From Pandoraea faecigallinarum (GTDB lineage: Bacteria > Pseudomonadota > Gammaproteobacteria > Burkholderiales > Burkholderiaceae): 64,000 bases of DNA. Made by a program: the position numbers and the translations under genes. Below the pieces are notes generated by a model, which worked only from the letters and a program-made list of their open reading frames with translations, searched no databases and had not been told where the DNA came from. How positions within the stretch are numbered: position 1 is the first letter of the stretch; each line of letters begins with the position of its first letter. This document shows, one piece after another, positions 50,243 through 59,612 of the stretch. The DNA lies in assembly GCF_001029105.3 (NCBI RefSeq), contig NZ_CP011807.3, forward strand, positions 4,464,001 to 4,528,000, written 5' to 3'.

Positions 50243-52461
50243 GCAGGGCTTGCCGACGCATCGTGCGCGCCAGCGGCCATTAGTGCCACCGCCAGCGGCG
50301 ACGCGCCGCTGGCGGTGCCTGCCGCACCAGCGGCCGATGTTCGTGCGGTGTCGTTGGTATCGTTGGTACCGTCGCTGTCGGTGCAATCGCCGTGCCGGAC
50401 AGATGCCACTCCCTCCCCATTGCCGGCGTCACCTTGCTCACCGCCCGGGCCATCGGCCCCTTCGCTGCCGGAACCTTCACCGCTGTCGGAGCCTTCGGCA
50501 CCCTCGCCGCCGCCACCGTCACCTGCTCCGCCATCGCCTTCATCGTCGTCGTCCGCGAGCGCGCTCTGGCCGGCACCGAGGACTTGTGCAACACGCACCG
50601 AGATACTGAGTGTGACGACGTCGAACGACAACACATCGAGCATGATCTGCGTGCCCCGTGCGTGCAACCCGAGTCCCGGCACGATCAGCGTGAGCGGAAT
50701 GTCGTTCAGACGCACGGTATCGCCCTTGAGCACGCTTGCCTGGACCTGCGACTTGTTCTCCTGAATCAGCCAGCGCATGCACCAGTAACGCTCCATGCGG
50801 CTCTGGTGTTCGCCATACGCCGCATAGGCCGCCTCGAAACTCGACACCGTGGCGTACAGATCGGCGTCCTTCGGTTTGAAGGGCGCCGCCAGTTTCGCGG
50901 TCACGCCATGGCGCACGCATGCAATCAGTTGCCACTGATTCACCAGATCGACGTAGCGACGCAGCGGCGACGTACTCCACGCGTACTGCTCAACGCCCAG
51001 ACCTTCGTGTGGCGCGGGCGACGTTTGCATACGCGTACGGTTCACGCCATACGCGCGCTGCGCACGATAGATGCCCGGCACGCCGCATTCGGCCAGCAGG
51101 CGTCCCCAGCGGCTGTTCGCGAGAATCGCCATCTCGGCCACGATCAGGTCGAGCGGTGCGCCGCGCATACGCTGCTTGATCGTGATGTGTTCGCCATCGA
51201 CGTAGAAATTGAAGTCGGTCTTGTTCTGCACTTCGGGACGCAGGCCGTAGCCCACGCGCGCCGCCTGGCGCTTGTTGTACAGCGACTGCGCGAACGGCCA
51301 GAGCAGACGCAACTCTTCCTTGTGCGGATAGTCGCCGCTGCCATCGGCCAGCGTCTGTTCCGTAATGATCGAATCGAGTTCGTTGTGCCGCAGGTTCGCG
51401 GAGATCGGCACGCGTTCGGCACGCGTTTCGGTCGTCACGATGTCATACGTATCGGCCTTGACCACGACGTACAGCGACAACGCAGGGCGTGCACCGCCTT
51501 CGGCGAGCGTGTAAGTCTCGACCACCGAATCGGGAAGCATCGTGATCTTCTCGCCCGGCGCATAGACAGTCGACAACCGCACGCGCGCGATCTCGTCGAT
51601 GGGGTCGCCGCGCTTGATGCCCAGCGCGGGCGCGGCGATGTGGATTCCCACACGCAGCAGACCGTCGGGCAGCACCTGCACCGAGAGGGCATCGTCGATT
51701 TCGGTCGTCGTCGAATCGTCGATGGAGAACGCCTGCACGTCGGCAAGCGGCAGGTCGTCGTCAGGCAGCGGCGTCGGCCCGACGTCTGGAAAACCGGTGC
51801 CGCGCGGGAAGTGTTCGTAGAGGAACGCCGCCTCGTGATAGGCGCGCGGCGACGCGATACCACCGCAGGCCAGCATCACTTCGGCATGCGTCTTGCCGAG
51901 CGCGATGGCGGCGGCGTCGAGCGCCTTCCACTCGATCGTGTTCTTGTCGGGACGGAACAGCAGTTGGAGTTCCTTGCCCTTGAGTGCGTCCGGCAGCGTG
52001 CCGGCGACCATCTGATCCGCATACGATGCCTGTAGCTCGGCCTGCTGCTGCTTGCGCGCGAGTCCGGCGAGGGCGGCTTCCAGTTGTTCCTGCGCTGCGC
52101 GCTGATACTGGCCGCGCCCCTTGCGACGGAAATAAATGGGCGACGCCTGCAACGCCAGCGCCAGACCGGCCTGCTGCGCCACACTCGCCCCTTCGCCGAA
52201 ATACTCGGCGGCGAGCACGGGAAAGGCAAATTCGTCGGCCGGCGCGCATTCCCACAGGAAACTCATGTCGATGTCCTGTGCGGCGGCCTGCGCCTGCGCG
52301 ATCAACTCGGCGGGCGTGGGCGACTCGAAACGCAGGAGGACATCACGCCCCTTGATCTTGCTGCGACGCCCGCCAGGCAACTCCACCTGATACGACTCGC
52401 CCTGCTGCGACAACACCGTGCCAGCCTTGAAGCCGCCGGATTCCTCAAAAAAAATGTTCAT
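50236..52461 (-). CDS. rnb: RNB-domain (RNase II/R family) exoribonuclease with acidic Gly/Ser-rich tail
   Basis: This is a 3'-5' exoribonuclease, 741 codons long. The catalytic RNB domain is recognised by FSIDDSTTTEIDDALSVQVL, with the metal-binding Asp cluster, and downstream VYAPGEKITMLP and YAWSTSPLRRYVDLVNQWQL. The N-terminal part (FFEESGGFKAGTVLSQQGES) is not a classical cold-shock domain. After about residue 625 come a DDDDEGDGG run and about 100 residues of Gly/Ser/Asp/Glu/Ala low complexity ending ASASPAC. The gene is coupled by overlap to the TonB-like gene. RNase II versus a distinct RNB subclass cannot be told by eye. Confidence 0.9.
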   Translation of the reverse strand: MNIFFEESGGFKAGTVLSQQGESYQVELPGGRRSKIKGRDVLLRFESPTPAELIAQAQAAAQDIDMSFLWECAPADEFAFPVLAAEYFGEGASVAQQAGLALALQASPIYFRRKGRGQYQRAAQEQLEAALAGLARKQQQAELQASYADQMVAGTLPDALKGKELQLLFRPDKNTIEWKALDAAAIALGKTHAEVMLACGGIASPRAYHEAAFLYEHFPRGTGFPDVGPTPLPDDDLPLADVQAFSIDDSTTTEIDDALSVQVLPDGLLRVGIHIAAPALGIKRGDPIDEIARVRLSTVYAPGEKITMLPDSVVETYTLAEGGARPALSLYVVVKADTYDIVTTETRAERVPISANLRHNELDSIITEQTLADGSGDYPHKEELRLLWPFAQSLYNKRQAARVGYGLRPEVQNKTDFNFYVDGEHITIKQRMRGAPLDLIVAEMAILANSRWGRLLAECGVPGIYRAQRAYGVNRTRMQTSPAPHEGLGVEQYAWSTSPLRRYVDLVNQWQLIACVRHGVTAKLAAPFKPKDADLYATVSSFEAAYAAYGEHQSRMERYWCMRWLIQENKSQVQASVLKGDTVRLNDIPLTLIVPGLGLHARGTQIMLDVLSFDVVTLSISVRVAQVLGAGQSALADDDDEGDGGAGDGGGGEGAEGSDSGEGSGSEGADGPGGEQGDAGNGEGVASVRHGDCTDSDGTNDTNDTARTSAAGAAGTASGASPLAVALMAAGAHDASASPAC

Positions 52462-52538
52462 GAAACAGCCATCGATCGCAATAGGCGATATTGTAGCCCG
52501 CCAATGTACGGCGGTTTGGGGCGGAACGGGCAAACGCG

Positions 52539-53150
52539 TTATTCGCCCCCGAAAGGGCTTGCTGCGTCAGGCCCGAGGGTAACGTCGACGCCCGCGAATC
52601 GCAAAACGTCGTCCATATAGTTGGAGAAATCGGAAATCCCGTGGTCGCTGCCCTTGATCAACGTAAGCTTCGCTCCGGGATACTTCGCCAGCATGTCGCG
52701 GTAATCCAGCGTCTGGTCACCGGTCGCCGCTACAAGGTAATAGCGCTCGGGACGCGTGATTTGCGCCACGTCGATCATGCGCAATTCATCCAGATGCCGG
52801 GGTTCGACCACGATCGATCCGCCGCCATGCCACATCGGCTGCTCGCCGAGCCACTTATGCAGATCGTCGTACGGACGCGTGGCCGGATTGAGCAGCACCG
52901 CACGGCACCCCAGCTTTTCCGCCAGATATGTCGCGTAGTAGCCTCCCAGCGAACTGCCCACGATGGTCAACTCGTCGGGGCTCGCCCCGGTGAGCAGGCG
53001 CTGCGCATCGACGACAGCGGCGAGCGGCGACGGCGGCAGCTGCGGGCATGCCCAGTCGTGGCCAAGCCCGAGCCGATGCATGCGCGCCGCCATCAACTGC
53101 GCCTTGAAGGAACGCGGCGACGAACGGAAGCCGTGCAAATAGAGAATCAT
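52539..53150 (-). CDS. YqiA/YcfP-family alpha/beta-hydrolase (esterase)
   Basis: The 203-residue protein begins MILYLHGFRSSPRSFKAQLM and has the nucleophile elbow IVGSSLGGYYATYLAEKLG, then LLNPATRPYDDLHKWLGEQ and YYLVAATGDQTLDYRDMLAK with the acidic residue. A C-terminal His lies in IKGSDHGISDFSNYMDDVLR. These give a Ser-Asp-His triad. YqiA cleaves palmitoyl-CoA and p-nitrophenyl esters in vitro; the natural substrate is unknown. It lies between mpl and the RNase II-like gene on the same strand. Confidence 0.9.
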   Translation of the reverse strand: MILYLHGFRSSPRSFKAQLMAARMHRLGLGHDWACPQLPPSPLAAVVDAQRLLTGASPDELTIVGSSLGGYYATYLAEKLGCRAVLLNPATRPYDDLHKWLGEQPMWHGGGSIVVEPRHLDELRMIDVAQITRPERYYLVAATGDQTLDYRDMLAKYPGAKLTLIKGSDHGISDFSNYMDDVLRFAGVDVTLGPDAASPFGGE

Positions 53151-53254
53151 GTAAGCCCCCGATAGAACCTGTTCGGTGTGCGCGGGCACACCGTATCCGC
53201 AGCGGGCGTGTCCCGGGCGAGTCAGATGCGACCGCCCGCCACCGCCGCCGCGAA

Positions 53255-54637
53255 TTACCCGTGCGCCGCAATCGCATCCAGCAACTTCTGATGGATACCG
53301 CCGAAGCTGCCGTTACTCATGACGACGATCTGGTCACCCGGTTGCGCCGCGGCACTGACAGCCCGCACCAGTCCATCGATGTCGCTGAATGCCTGGGCCC
53401 GTGCACCCAGCGGGGCAAGCGCTTCCGCAAGATTCCAGCCGAGGGCGTCCTTGCCGGACGGTGCGCCGTAGCCGAACACGAGATCGGCGTCGGCCAGACT
53501 GGCAGGCAACTGCGCCTTCATCACGCCCAGCTTCATCGTGTTGGAGCGCGGTTCGAGCACCGCAAGAATGCGGGCGCTGCCGGCACGGCGACGCAATCCG
53601 GCGAGCGTTGTCTGAATTGCTGTCGGATGATGCGCGAAATCGTCGTAGACGGTCACCCCACCGGCTTCCCCACGGACTTCCATACGGCGCTTCACATTCT
53701 GGAATTTGCCCAGCGATGCGGCGCCCTGTTCCGCCGGTACGCCCACGTGGCGCGCGGCGGCCAGTGCGGCGAGCGCGTTCATCCGGTTGTGCTCGCCCTG
53801 GAGCGCCCATTTCACTTCCCCGGCTGCCTTCGGACCCTGATGGACCCAAAACGCCTCCTGTCCGGAGTTGAGAACTTCGTTGGACTGCGCCACGTGCCAG
53901 CCGTCTGCCACACCAAAGCGTTCGACCTCACTCCAGCAACCGCGCGCAAGCACACGTTCCAAAGCCGGCTCACGGCCATTGACGATCAGACGGCCCTGAC
54001 CCGGGACAGTGCGCACGAGATGATGAAATTGCGTCTCGATGGCAGTCAGATCCGCAAAGATGTCGGCATGATCGAACTCAAGGTTGTTGAGGATCGCCGT
54101 GCGCGGGCGATAGTGGACGAACTTGGAGCGCTTGTCGAAGAAGGCCGTATCGTACTCGTCGGCCTCGATGACGAAGAAGTCGCTGTCGGTGAGTCGCGCC
54201 GAAATGCCGAAGTTCATCGGCACGCCACCCACCAGGAAGCCCGGGTTGTACCCGGCGTCTTCGAGAATCCAGGTCAGCATCGACGTCGTGGTCGTCTTGC
54301 CGTGCGTGCCCGCCACCGCCAGCACCCATTTCCGGGAGAGCACATGCTCGCCGAGCCATTGCGGGCCAGACGTATACGGCAGATTCCGGTTCAGGATCTC
54401 TTCCATGAGCGGATTGCCGCGCGAGACGACGTTGCCGATCACGAACAGGTCGGGCTCCAGCGAAACCTGATCGGCATCGAAGCCTTCGATCAGGCGGATA
54501 CCCTGAGCCTCTAGCTGCGTGCTCATTGGCGGATAGACGTTGGCGTCGCACCCCGTAACGGTGTGACCGGCCTGACGTGCGAGGACTGCCAGACCGCCCA
54601 TGAACGTGCCGCAGATGCCAAGAATATGAATATGCAT
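53255..54637 (-). CDS. mpl: UDP-MurNAc:murein-tripeptide ligase Mpl
   Basis: Mpl reattaches the recycled tripeptide L-Ala-gamma-D-Glu-meso-DAP to UDP-MurNAc. The 460-residue Mur-ligase-family protein starts MHIHILGICGTFMGGLAVLA, has the ATP-binding P-loop VAGTHGKTTTTSMLTWIL, the central domain VIEADEYDTAFFDKRSKF with NNLEFDHADIF, and the C-terminal VYDDFAHHPTAIQTTL and LEPRSNTMKLGVMK. The ICGTFMGGLA signature separates it from MurC. With AmgK and MurU it gives both sugar and peptide recycling in this genome. Confidence 0.96.
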   Translation of the reverse strand: MHIHILGICGTFMGGLAVLARQAGHTVTGCDANVYPPMSTQLEAQGIRLIEGFDADQVSLEPDLFVIGNVVSRGNPLMEEILNRNLPYTSGPQWLGEHVLSRKWVLAVAGTHGKTTTTSMLTWILEDAGYNPGFLVGGVPMNFGISARLTDSDFFVIEADEYDTAFFDKRSKFVHYRPRTAILNNLEFDHADIFADLTAIETQFHHLVRTVPGQGRLIVNGREPALERVLARGCWSEVERFGVADGWHVAQSNEVLNSGQEAFWVHQGPKAAGEVKWALQGEHNRMNALAALAAARHVGVPAEQGAASLGKFQNVKRRMEVRGEAGGVTVYDDFAHHPTAIQTTLAGLRRRAGSARILAVLEPRSNTMKLGVMKAQLPASLADADLVFGYGAPSGKDALGWNLAEALAPLGARAQAFSDIDGLVRAVSAAAQPGDQIVVMSNGSFGGIHQKLLDAIAAHG

Positions 54638-54757
54638 GGATGGGGAGCGTGATGAAGGCCGGGCCGAGCCCGTGCGGGAATGGGGAGTGCCGAAGAGCCA
54701 AGGGCTCCATTGTACCTGCGGCGCGAAGCCCAATGCCTTTCAGGTATCATCGTTCGC

Positions 54758-55414
54758 ATGACACGCAAATCCTGGACCGACGCCCAACGCCTGCGCGAAG
54801 AAATCGCCCTTGCGGCCGCCCGCCTCATTGCCGAGGAGGGTGCCGACTACGCGAGCGCGAAGCGCAAGGCAGCCAAACAAGTGACGGGAGAGGCGCGAAT
54901 TGCTGGAGAGTTGCTGCCGGATAACGACCAGATCGAAGCGGAAGTGCGCGAGTATGTACAGACATTCCTGTCCGACACGCAACCGGACGAGTTGGCTCAC
55001 CTGCGCCGGGTTGCGCTGACGGTCATGACGGAGTTGGCGCGTTACCGCCCGTACATCACTGGCGCTGTCTACAATGGCACCGCGACGGCGCTATCCGATA
55101 TCTATTTGCAGGCTTTTTGCGACAACCCCAAGGAAGTTGCCATCGACCTGCTAAATAGAGGCATCGATTACGAGGTCTCCGAGAGCCGCCACTTCAACGG
55201 CCGGGGCATGGTCGAGACGTTAAGCTTTCTCTGGCGCGAGCGCGGGCATCGCGGCGAACCCGCCGGCGTCCATCTGTCGTTGTATTCGACGGACGACATG
55301 CGCGGCGCTCTCAAGGCAACCGACGGCAATGGCCGTGCGGTCCGGACCGATGCCGACGGCTTGCGCGCGCTGATGGACGAAGCCCACGCCTTGGCGCCGG
55401 CCCATCGCCATTGA
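54758..55414 (+). CDS. Conserved-looking protein of unknown function
   Basis: I do not recognise this 218-residue protein with certainty. It is soluble, with no signal peptide or membrane helix. The N-terminus (TRKSWTDAQRLREEIALAAA then RLIAEEGADY and KRKAAKQV) is helical and basic. A central part reads YITGAVYNGTATALSDIYLQ and PKEVAIDLLNRGIDYEVS, and faintly resembles nucleotidyltransferase-fold proteins. The last third has SFLWRERG and VHLSLYSTDDMRGAL. It is divergent from mpl with 120 bases between starts. Codon use fits its neighbours, so it is likely a real core gene. Confidence 0.8.
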   Translation: MTRKSWTDAQRLREEIALAAARLIAEEGADYASAKRKAAKQVTGEARIAGELLPDNDQIEAEVREYVQTFLSDTQPDELAHLRRVALTVMTELARYRPYITGAVYNGTATALSDIYLQAFCDNPKEVAIDLLNRGIDYEVSESRHFNGRGMVETLSFLWRERGHRGEPAGVHLSLYSTDDMRGALKATDGNGRAVRTDADGLRALMDEAHALAPAHRH

Positions 55415-55534
55415 TCTTCGGGCCGATGACCGCGCAATAACGGCCGATTCGATGCAAAATCGCCACTAATTCTCCGCAATTACCGTTCGTCTTTCGTTTA
55501 CCGTTGATTCCGGACCTTCCACCTCTCATCCATC

Positions 55535-56077
55535 ATGGCAAAACGTATCGTTATTCTGGTGATGCTGGCCATCGCGGGTTTGACCGCCGGTTTCTGGCTT
55601 GGTCACCGAAACCAGCCGGCCCCGAGCGCCTCCGACGCCTCCGACGCCTCCGATGCCGCCGTCGCACAATTGCTGGCAACGCGCCTGCCCGACCTCAAAG
55701 GTAACGATCAGGCCGTGTCGCAATGGAAAGGTAAGACGCTGGTCGTGAACTTCTGGGCGCCATGGTGCGGTCCCTGCGTTGAGGAAATGCCCGAATTGCA
55801 AGCGCTTTCCACTGAATTCGGCACGAAAAACGTCCAATTCGTGGGTATTGGTATCGATACGGCACAGAACATGATCGCGTTCGAGCAAAAGGTGAAAGTC
55901 GACTATCCGCTGCTCGTGGCAGGCTACGCGGGCACCGACCTCGCTCGCGCACTGGGAAACAAGGCGGGCGCCTTGCCCTTTACCGTCGTGATCGACCCGA
56001 AGGGCCGCATGCACTACGAGAAACTTGGACGCATTACGTCCGACGAAGTGCGCGCAGCCCTCAAACCGCTCATCTGA
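55535..56077 (+). CDS. TlpA/ResA-like thioredoxin-fold protein, membrane anchored
   Basis: The 180-residue protein has an N-terminal hydrophobic anchor or signal ([20 protein letters not shown]) and a periplasmic thioredoxin fold with the active site [38 protein letters not shown] and the cis-Pro region [15 protein letters not shown] follow. Such proteins reduce disulfides in cytochrome c maturation or other periplasmic targets. Three copies of a Ser-Asp-Ala unit (SDASDASDA) follow the anchor. It leads a plus-strand run with aroQ, accB and accC. Confidence 0.92.
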   Translation: MAKRIVILVMLAIAGLTAGFWLGHRNQPAPSASDASDASDAAVAQLLATRLPDLKGNDQAVSQWKGKTLVVNFWAPWCGPCVEEMPELQALSTEFGTKNVQFVGIGIDTAQNMIAFEQKVKVDYPLLVAGYAGTDLARALGNKAGALPFTVVIDPKGRMHYEKLGRITSDEVRAALKPLI

Positions 56078-56211
56078 CCCCACCATGGGAAAGGCAGACG
56101 TGCCGGGAAACCCCGTCGGACGTGACCAGCGGGGTCCGATTTTCGCCCCACTGGACAAAATCCACCAACTGGCGTTTAATTGCGCCCAATTTCGTGAAAT
56201 TTGATTCGCCG

Positions 56212-56658
56212 ATGCCTCACCGCATTCTCGTGCTCCACGGCCCTAACCTGAACCTGCTCGGTATTCGCGAGCCGGAGGTGTACGGTCGCACGACGCTGGC
56301 CGACATCGACTCCGCCCTTGTGGAGCAGGCCAGGATCGCGGGCGCCGAGGTGACGACATTCCAAAGCAATCACGAAGGTGCACTGGTTGACCGGATTCAG
56401 GCGGCGAGCGGTGAGTCGATCGACTTCGTCGTCATCAACCCTGCGGCCTATACCCATACCAGCGTGGCAATTCGCGACGCGTTGGCCGGGGTAGGCATCC
56501 CGTTCGTCGAGGTTCACCTCTCGAACGTTCATACGCGCGAGGCCTTCCGGCATCACTCGTACTTTTCCGATATCGCGCAAGGTGTGATCTGCGGCCTGGG
56601 CTGGCGCGGGTATACCTACGCACTCGATTTTGCCCTGCGGCGGCTCGCCGGCGGGTAG
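56212..56658 (+). CDS. aroQ: 3-dehydroquinate dehydratase, type II
   Basis: AroQ dehydrates 3-dehydroquinate in the shikimate pathway. The 148-residue protein starts [20 protein letters not shown] and has the catalytic Tyr in [48 protein letters not shown] with the active-site His, and [20 protein letters not shown] complete the dodecameric type II signature. It lies directly before accB-accC, a common order in proteobacteria. Confidence 0.97.
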   Translation: MPHRILVLHGPNLNLLGIREPEVYGRTTLADIDSALVEQARIAGAEVTTFQSNHEGALVDRIQAASGESIDFVVINPAAYTHTSVAIRDALAGVGIPFVEVHLSNVHTREAFRHHSYFSDIAQGVICGLGWRGYTYALDFALRRLAGG

Positions 56659-56729
56659 TCGTCTCACATCCCCATTTCCTCTCGCGGGACGTTGTGCCCG
56701 CGCCGATACAGAATCAAGGAGCCTCCTTC

Positions 56730-57191
56730 ATGGATTTGCGCAAACTCAAGACATTGATCGACCTCGTGGCCGAATCGGGTATTTCCGAGCTCGAAGTCAC
56801 CGAAGGCGAAGGCAAGGTCCGCATCGTCAAGGCGCCGCCGCAAGTGATCGCCGCCCCGGTGCAGATGGCCATGCCGGCCGCCGTGCCGCAAGTCGCTGCG
56901 CAAGCTCCCGCGGCCACGCCCGCCGCCGCCGCCCCGGCAGCACCGGCCGTGCCGCAAGGCCACATCGTGACGTCGCCGATGGTCGGCACGTTCTACCGCG
57001 CGCCGTCGCCGGGCGCCGATCCGTTCGCGCAGGTCGGCGATTCGGTCAAGGAAGGCCAGACGCTTTGCATCATCGAAGCGATGAAGCTGCTCAACGAGAT
57101 CGAGTCGGACAAAGCCGGCGTGATCAAGGAAATCCTCGTCGAGAACGGTCAGGCCGTGGAATACGGTCAACCGCTGTTCGTGATCGGCTAA
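56730..57191 (+). CDS. accB: Biotin carboxyl carrier protein of acetyl-CoA carboxylase
   Basis: AccB carries the biotin that shuttles CO2 during malonyl-CoA formation. The 153-residue protein starts [20 protein letters not shown], has an Ala/Pro-rich flexible linker (about residues 45-80) and the C-terminal biotinyl domain. The biotinylated Lys is in [17 protein letters not shown], with the [13 protein letters not shown] thumb before it. AAGGAG precedes the ATG. accC follows after 99 bases. Confidence 0.98.
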   Translation: MDLRKLKTLIDLVAESGISELEVTEGEGKVRIVKAPPQVIAAPVQMAMPAAVPQVAAQAPAATPAAAAPAAPAVPQGHIVTSPMVGTFYRAPSPGADPFAQVGDSVKEGQTLCIIEAMKLLNEIESDKAGVIKEILVENGQAVEYGQPLFVIG

Positions 57192-57290
57192 TGCCGGTTG
57201 TCGGACGCTTCGCCCGTACGGCCATGAGCCGTATGGAGGCACCGGGCGTCCGGCCCCGCTCCTCTCCCCTTTCGGGCAGGACTGCACATA

Positions 57291-58652
57291 ATGTTTGAAA
57301 AAATCCTCATCGCCAATCGCGGCGAAATCGCCCTGCGCATCCAGCGCGCGTGCCGCGAGATGGGCATCAAGACCGTCGTGGTCTATTCCGAAGCCGACAA
57401 GGAAGCGAAGTACGTCAAGCTCGCCGACGAAGCGGTCTGTATCGGCCCGGCCCCGTCGCCGCTGAGCTATCTGAACATGCCGGCGCTCATCAGCGCGGCC
57501 GAAGTCACCGACGCCCAGGCCATTCACCCGGGCTACGGCTTCCTCTCGGAGAATGCCGACTTCGCCGAGCGCGTGGAGCAATCGGGCTTCACGTTCATCG
57601 GTCCGCGCCCCGAGACCATTCGCCTGATGGGCGATAAGGTCTCGGCCAAGCAGACGATGATCAAGACCGGCGTGCCCTGTGTGCCGGGTTCGGAAGGCGC
57701 GTTGCCCGAAGATCCCAAGGAAATCGTGCGAATTGCGCGCCAGGTCGGCTATCCGGTGATCATCAAGGCCGCGGGTGGCGGCGGTGGTCGCGGCATGCGC
57801 GTGGTACACACGGAAGCGGCGCTGGTGAATGCGGTCAACATGACGCGCGAAGAAGCCGGCCGTGCCTTCGGCAACCCGGAAGTCTATATGGAGAAGTTCC
57901 TCGAGAACCCGCGCCATATCGAAATCCAGGTGCTCGCCGACAAGCACAAGCAAGCGATCTGGCTGGGCGAGCGCGACTGCTCGATGCAGCGTCGTCACCA
58001 GAAGGTGATCGAAGAAGCAACCGCACCGCTGATCCCGCGCCGTCTGATCGAGCGCATTGGCGACCGTTGCGCCGACGCTTGCAAGAAGATGGGCTATCTC
58101 GGTGCCGGCACGTTCGAATTCCTGTACGAGAACGGCGAGTTCTATTTCATCGAAATGAACACGCGCGTGCAGGTCGAGCACCCGGTCACGGAAATGATCA
58201 CGGGCGTCGACATCGTGCAGGAACAGATCCGCATCGCGGCCGGCGAGAAGCTCGCCTATCGTCAGCGCGACATCCAGTTCCAGGGGCACGCCATCGAGTG
58301 CCGTATCAACGCTGAAGACCCGTTCAAGTTCACGCCGTCGCCGGGTCGCATCACCGCGTGGCACATGCCGGGCGGTCCTGGCATTCGCGTCGACACGCAC
58401 GCCTACAACGGCTATTTCGTGCCGCCGAACTACGATTCGATGATCGGTAAGCTGATCGCTTACGGCGCAACGCGCGAGCAGGCAATTCGCCGCATGCGCG
58501 TGGCACTGTCGGAAATCGTGGTCGAAGGTATCCAGACAAACATTCCGCTGCATCGGGAATTGATGCTCGACGCCAAGTTCGTCGAAGGCGGCACGAGCAT
58601 CCACTATCTGGAACACAAGCTGGCGCAGAAGTCTGCCGTCGGCGGTAATTAA
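57291..58652 (+). CDS. accC: Biotin carboxylase subunit of acetyl-CoA carboxylase
   Basis: AccC carboxylates the biotin on AccB using ATP and bicarbonate. The 453-residue ATP-grasp protein starts [20 protein letters not shown]. It has the Gly-rich loop [36 protein letters not shown] and the metal/ATP segment [20 protein letters not shown]. Its C-terminal biotin carboxylase domain has [13 protein letters not shown]. The length equals that of the E. coli enzyme (449) within a few residues. Confidence 0.98.
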   Translation: MFEKILIANRGEIALRIQRACREMGIKTVVVYSEADKEAKYVKLADEAVCIGPAPSPLSYLNMPALISAAEVTDAQAIHPGYGFLSENADFAERVEQSGFTFIGPRPETIRLMGDKVSAKQTMIKTGVPCVPGSEGALPEDPKEIVRIARQVGYPVIIKAAGGGGGRGMRVVHTEAALVNAVNMTREEAGRAFGNPEVYMEKFLENPRHIEIQVLADKHKQAIWLGERDCSMQRRHQKVIEEATAPLIPRRLIERIGDRCADACKKMGYLGAGTFEFLYENGEFYFIEMNTRVQVEHPVTEMITGVDIVQEQIRIAAGEKLAYRQRDIQFQGHAIECRINAEDPFKFTPSPGRITAWHMPGGPGIRVDTHAYNGYFVPPNYDSMIGKLIAYGATREQAIRRMRVALSEIVVEGIQTNIPLHRELMLDAKFVEGGTSIHYLEHKLAQKSAVGGN

Positions 58653-58679
58653 GCCGTTATTGCGCAGGAAATACTCGCT

Positions 58680-59573
58680 ATGTATCGCGAACTCGTCGTA
58701 GAAGTTGCCCGTGCCCAGGCCGAGGCCCTGTCGGACGCCCTGCTCGATCTGGGCGTGCTGTCCGTCTCGGTGGAAGACGCGGACGCCGACACACCCGACG
58801 AGCAACCGATGTTCGGCGAGCCGGGTCTGACCCCACCGGACACCGCTTGGCAACGCTCGCGCGTGGTCGCGCTGGTGGGGGAAGATCAGGACGCGGCCGT
58901 GTTGCTCGCGGCGGCCGTCAACCAACTGGGCCTCGCCGAGTCGCCGGCGTTTGCGCTGCGCGACGTGGAGGAACAGGACTGGGTACGTCTGACGCAATCG
59001 CAGTTCGAGCCGATGCAGATCGGTCAGCGGATCTGGGTCGTGCCGTCGTGGCACGACGCCCCGGACACCGACGCGCTCATCCTCGAACTCGACCCCGGTC
59101 TTGCCTTCGGCACCGGCAGTCACCCGACCACGCGCCTTTGCATGGAGTGGCTCGAACAGCACGTGCAGGCCGGTCAGTCGCTGCTCGACTATGGCTGCGG
59201 CTCGGGCATTCTGGCGATTCTCGCGCGCAAGTGCGGCGCCGATCCGGTCATCGGCATCGACATCGACCCCCAAGCCGTGGAATCGGCCCGCTACAACAGC
59301 GAACGCAATCACGCGCCAGTCGAATACGGGTTGCCGGACGATCTTCGCGATGGTCGGTTCGATATCGTGGTCGCGAACATTCTGTCGAATCCGCTCAAGC
59401 TGCTCGCCTCGATGCTGACGTCCCGTGTCGCGCCCGGCGGCAGGCTCGCGCTCTCCGGCGTGCTGGAGCGGCAGGCAGACGAAGTGATCGCGGCTTACGC
59501 GCCTTATATGAAGATGTCGGTCTGGCGCGCTCACGACGGCTGGGTCTGCCTGCACGGGCAGGCCACAGACTAA
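58680..59573 (+). CDS. prmA: Ribosomal protein L11 methyltransferase
   Basis: PrmA trimethylates several lysines and the N-terminus of ribosomal protein L11. The 297-residue protein starts [20 protein letters not shown] with the substrate-recognition domain, then [20 protein letters not shown] and the SAM-binding motif [20 protein letters not shown], and [17 protein letters not shown]. It follows accC by 27 bases and belongs to the same plus-strand run. Confidence 0.97.
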   Translation: MYRELVVEVARAQAEALSDALLDLGVLSVSVEDADADTPDEQPMFGEPGLTPPDTAWQRSRVVALVGEDQDAAVLLAAAVNQLGLAESPAFALRDVEEQDWVRLTQSQFEPMQIGQRIWVVPSWHDAPDTDALILELDPGLAFGTGSHPTTRLCMEWLEQHVQAGQSLLDYGCGSGILAILARKCGADPVIGIDIDPQAVESARYNSERNHAPVEYGLPDDLRDGRFDIVVANILSNPLKLLASMLTSRVAPGGRLALSGVLERQADEVIAAYAPYMKMSVWRAHDGWVCLHGQATD

Positions 59574-59612
59574 CCCGCGCGTCGCGCGCCGAGTCTCCCG
59601 AGTCTTCCTCAC

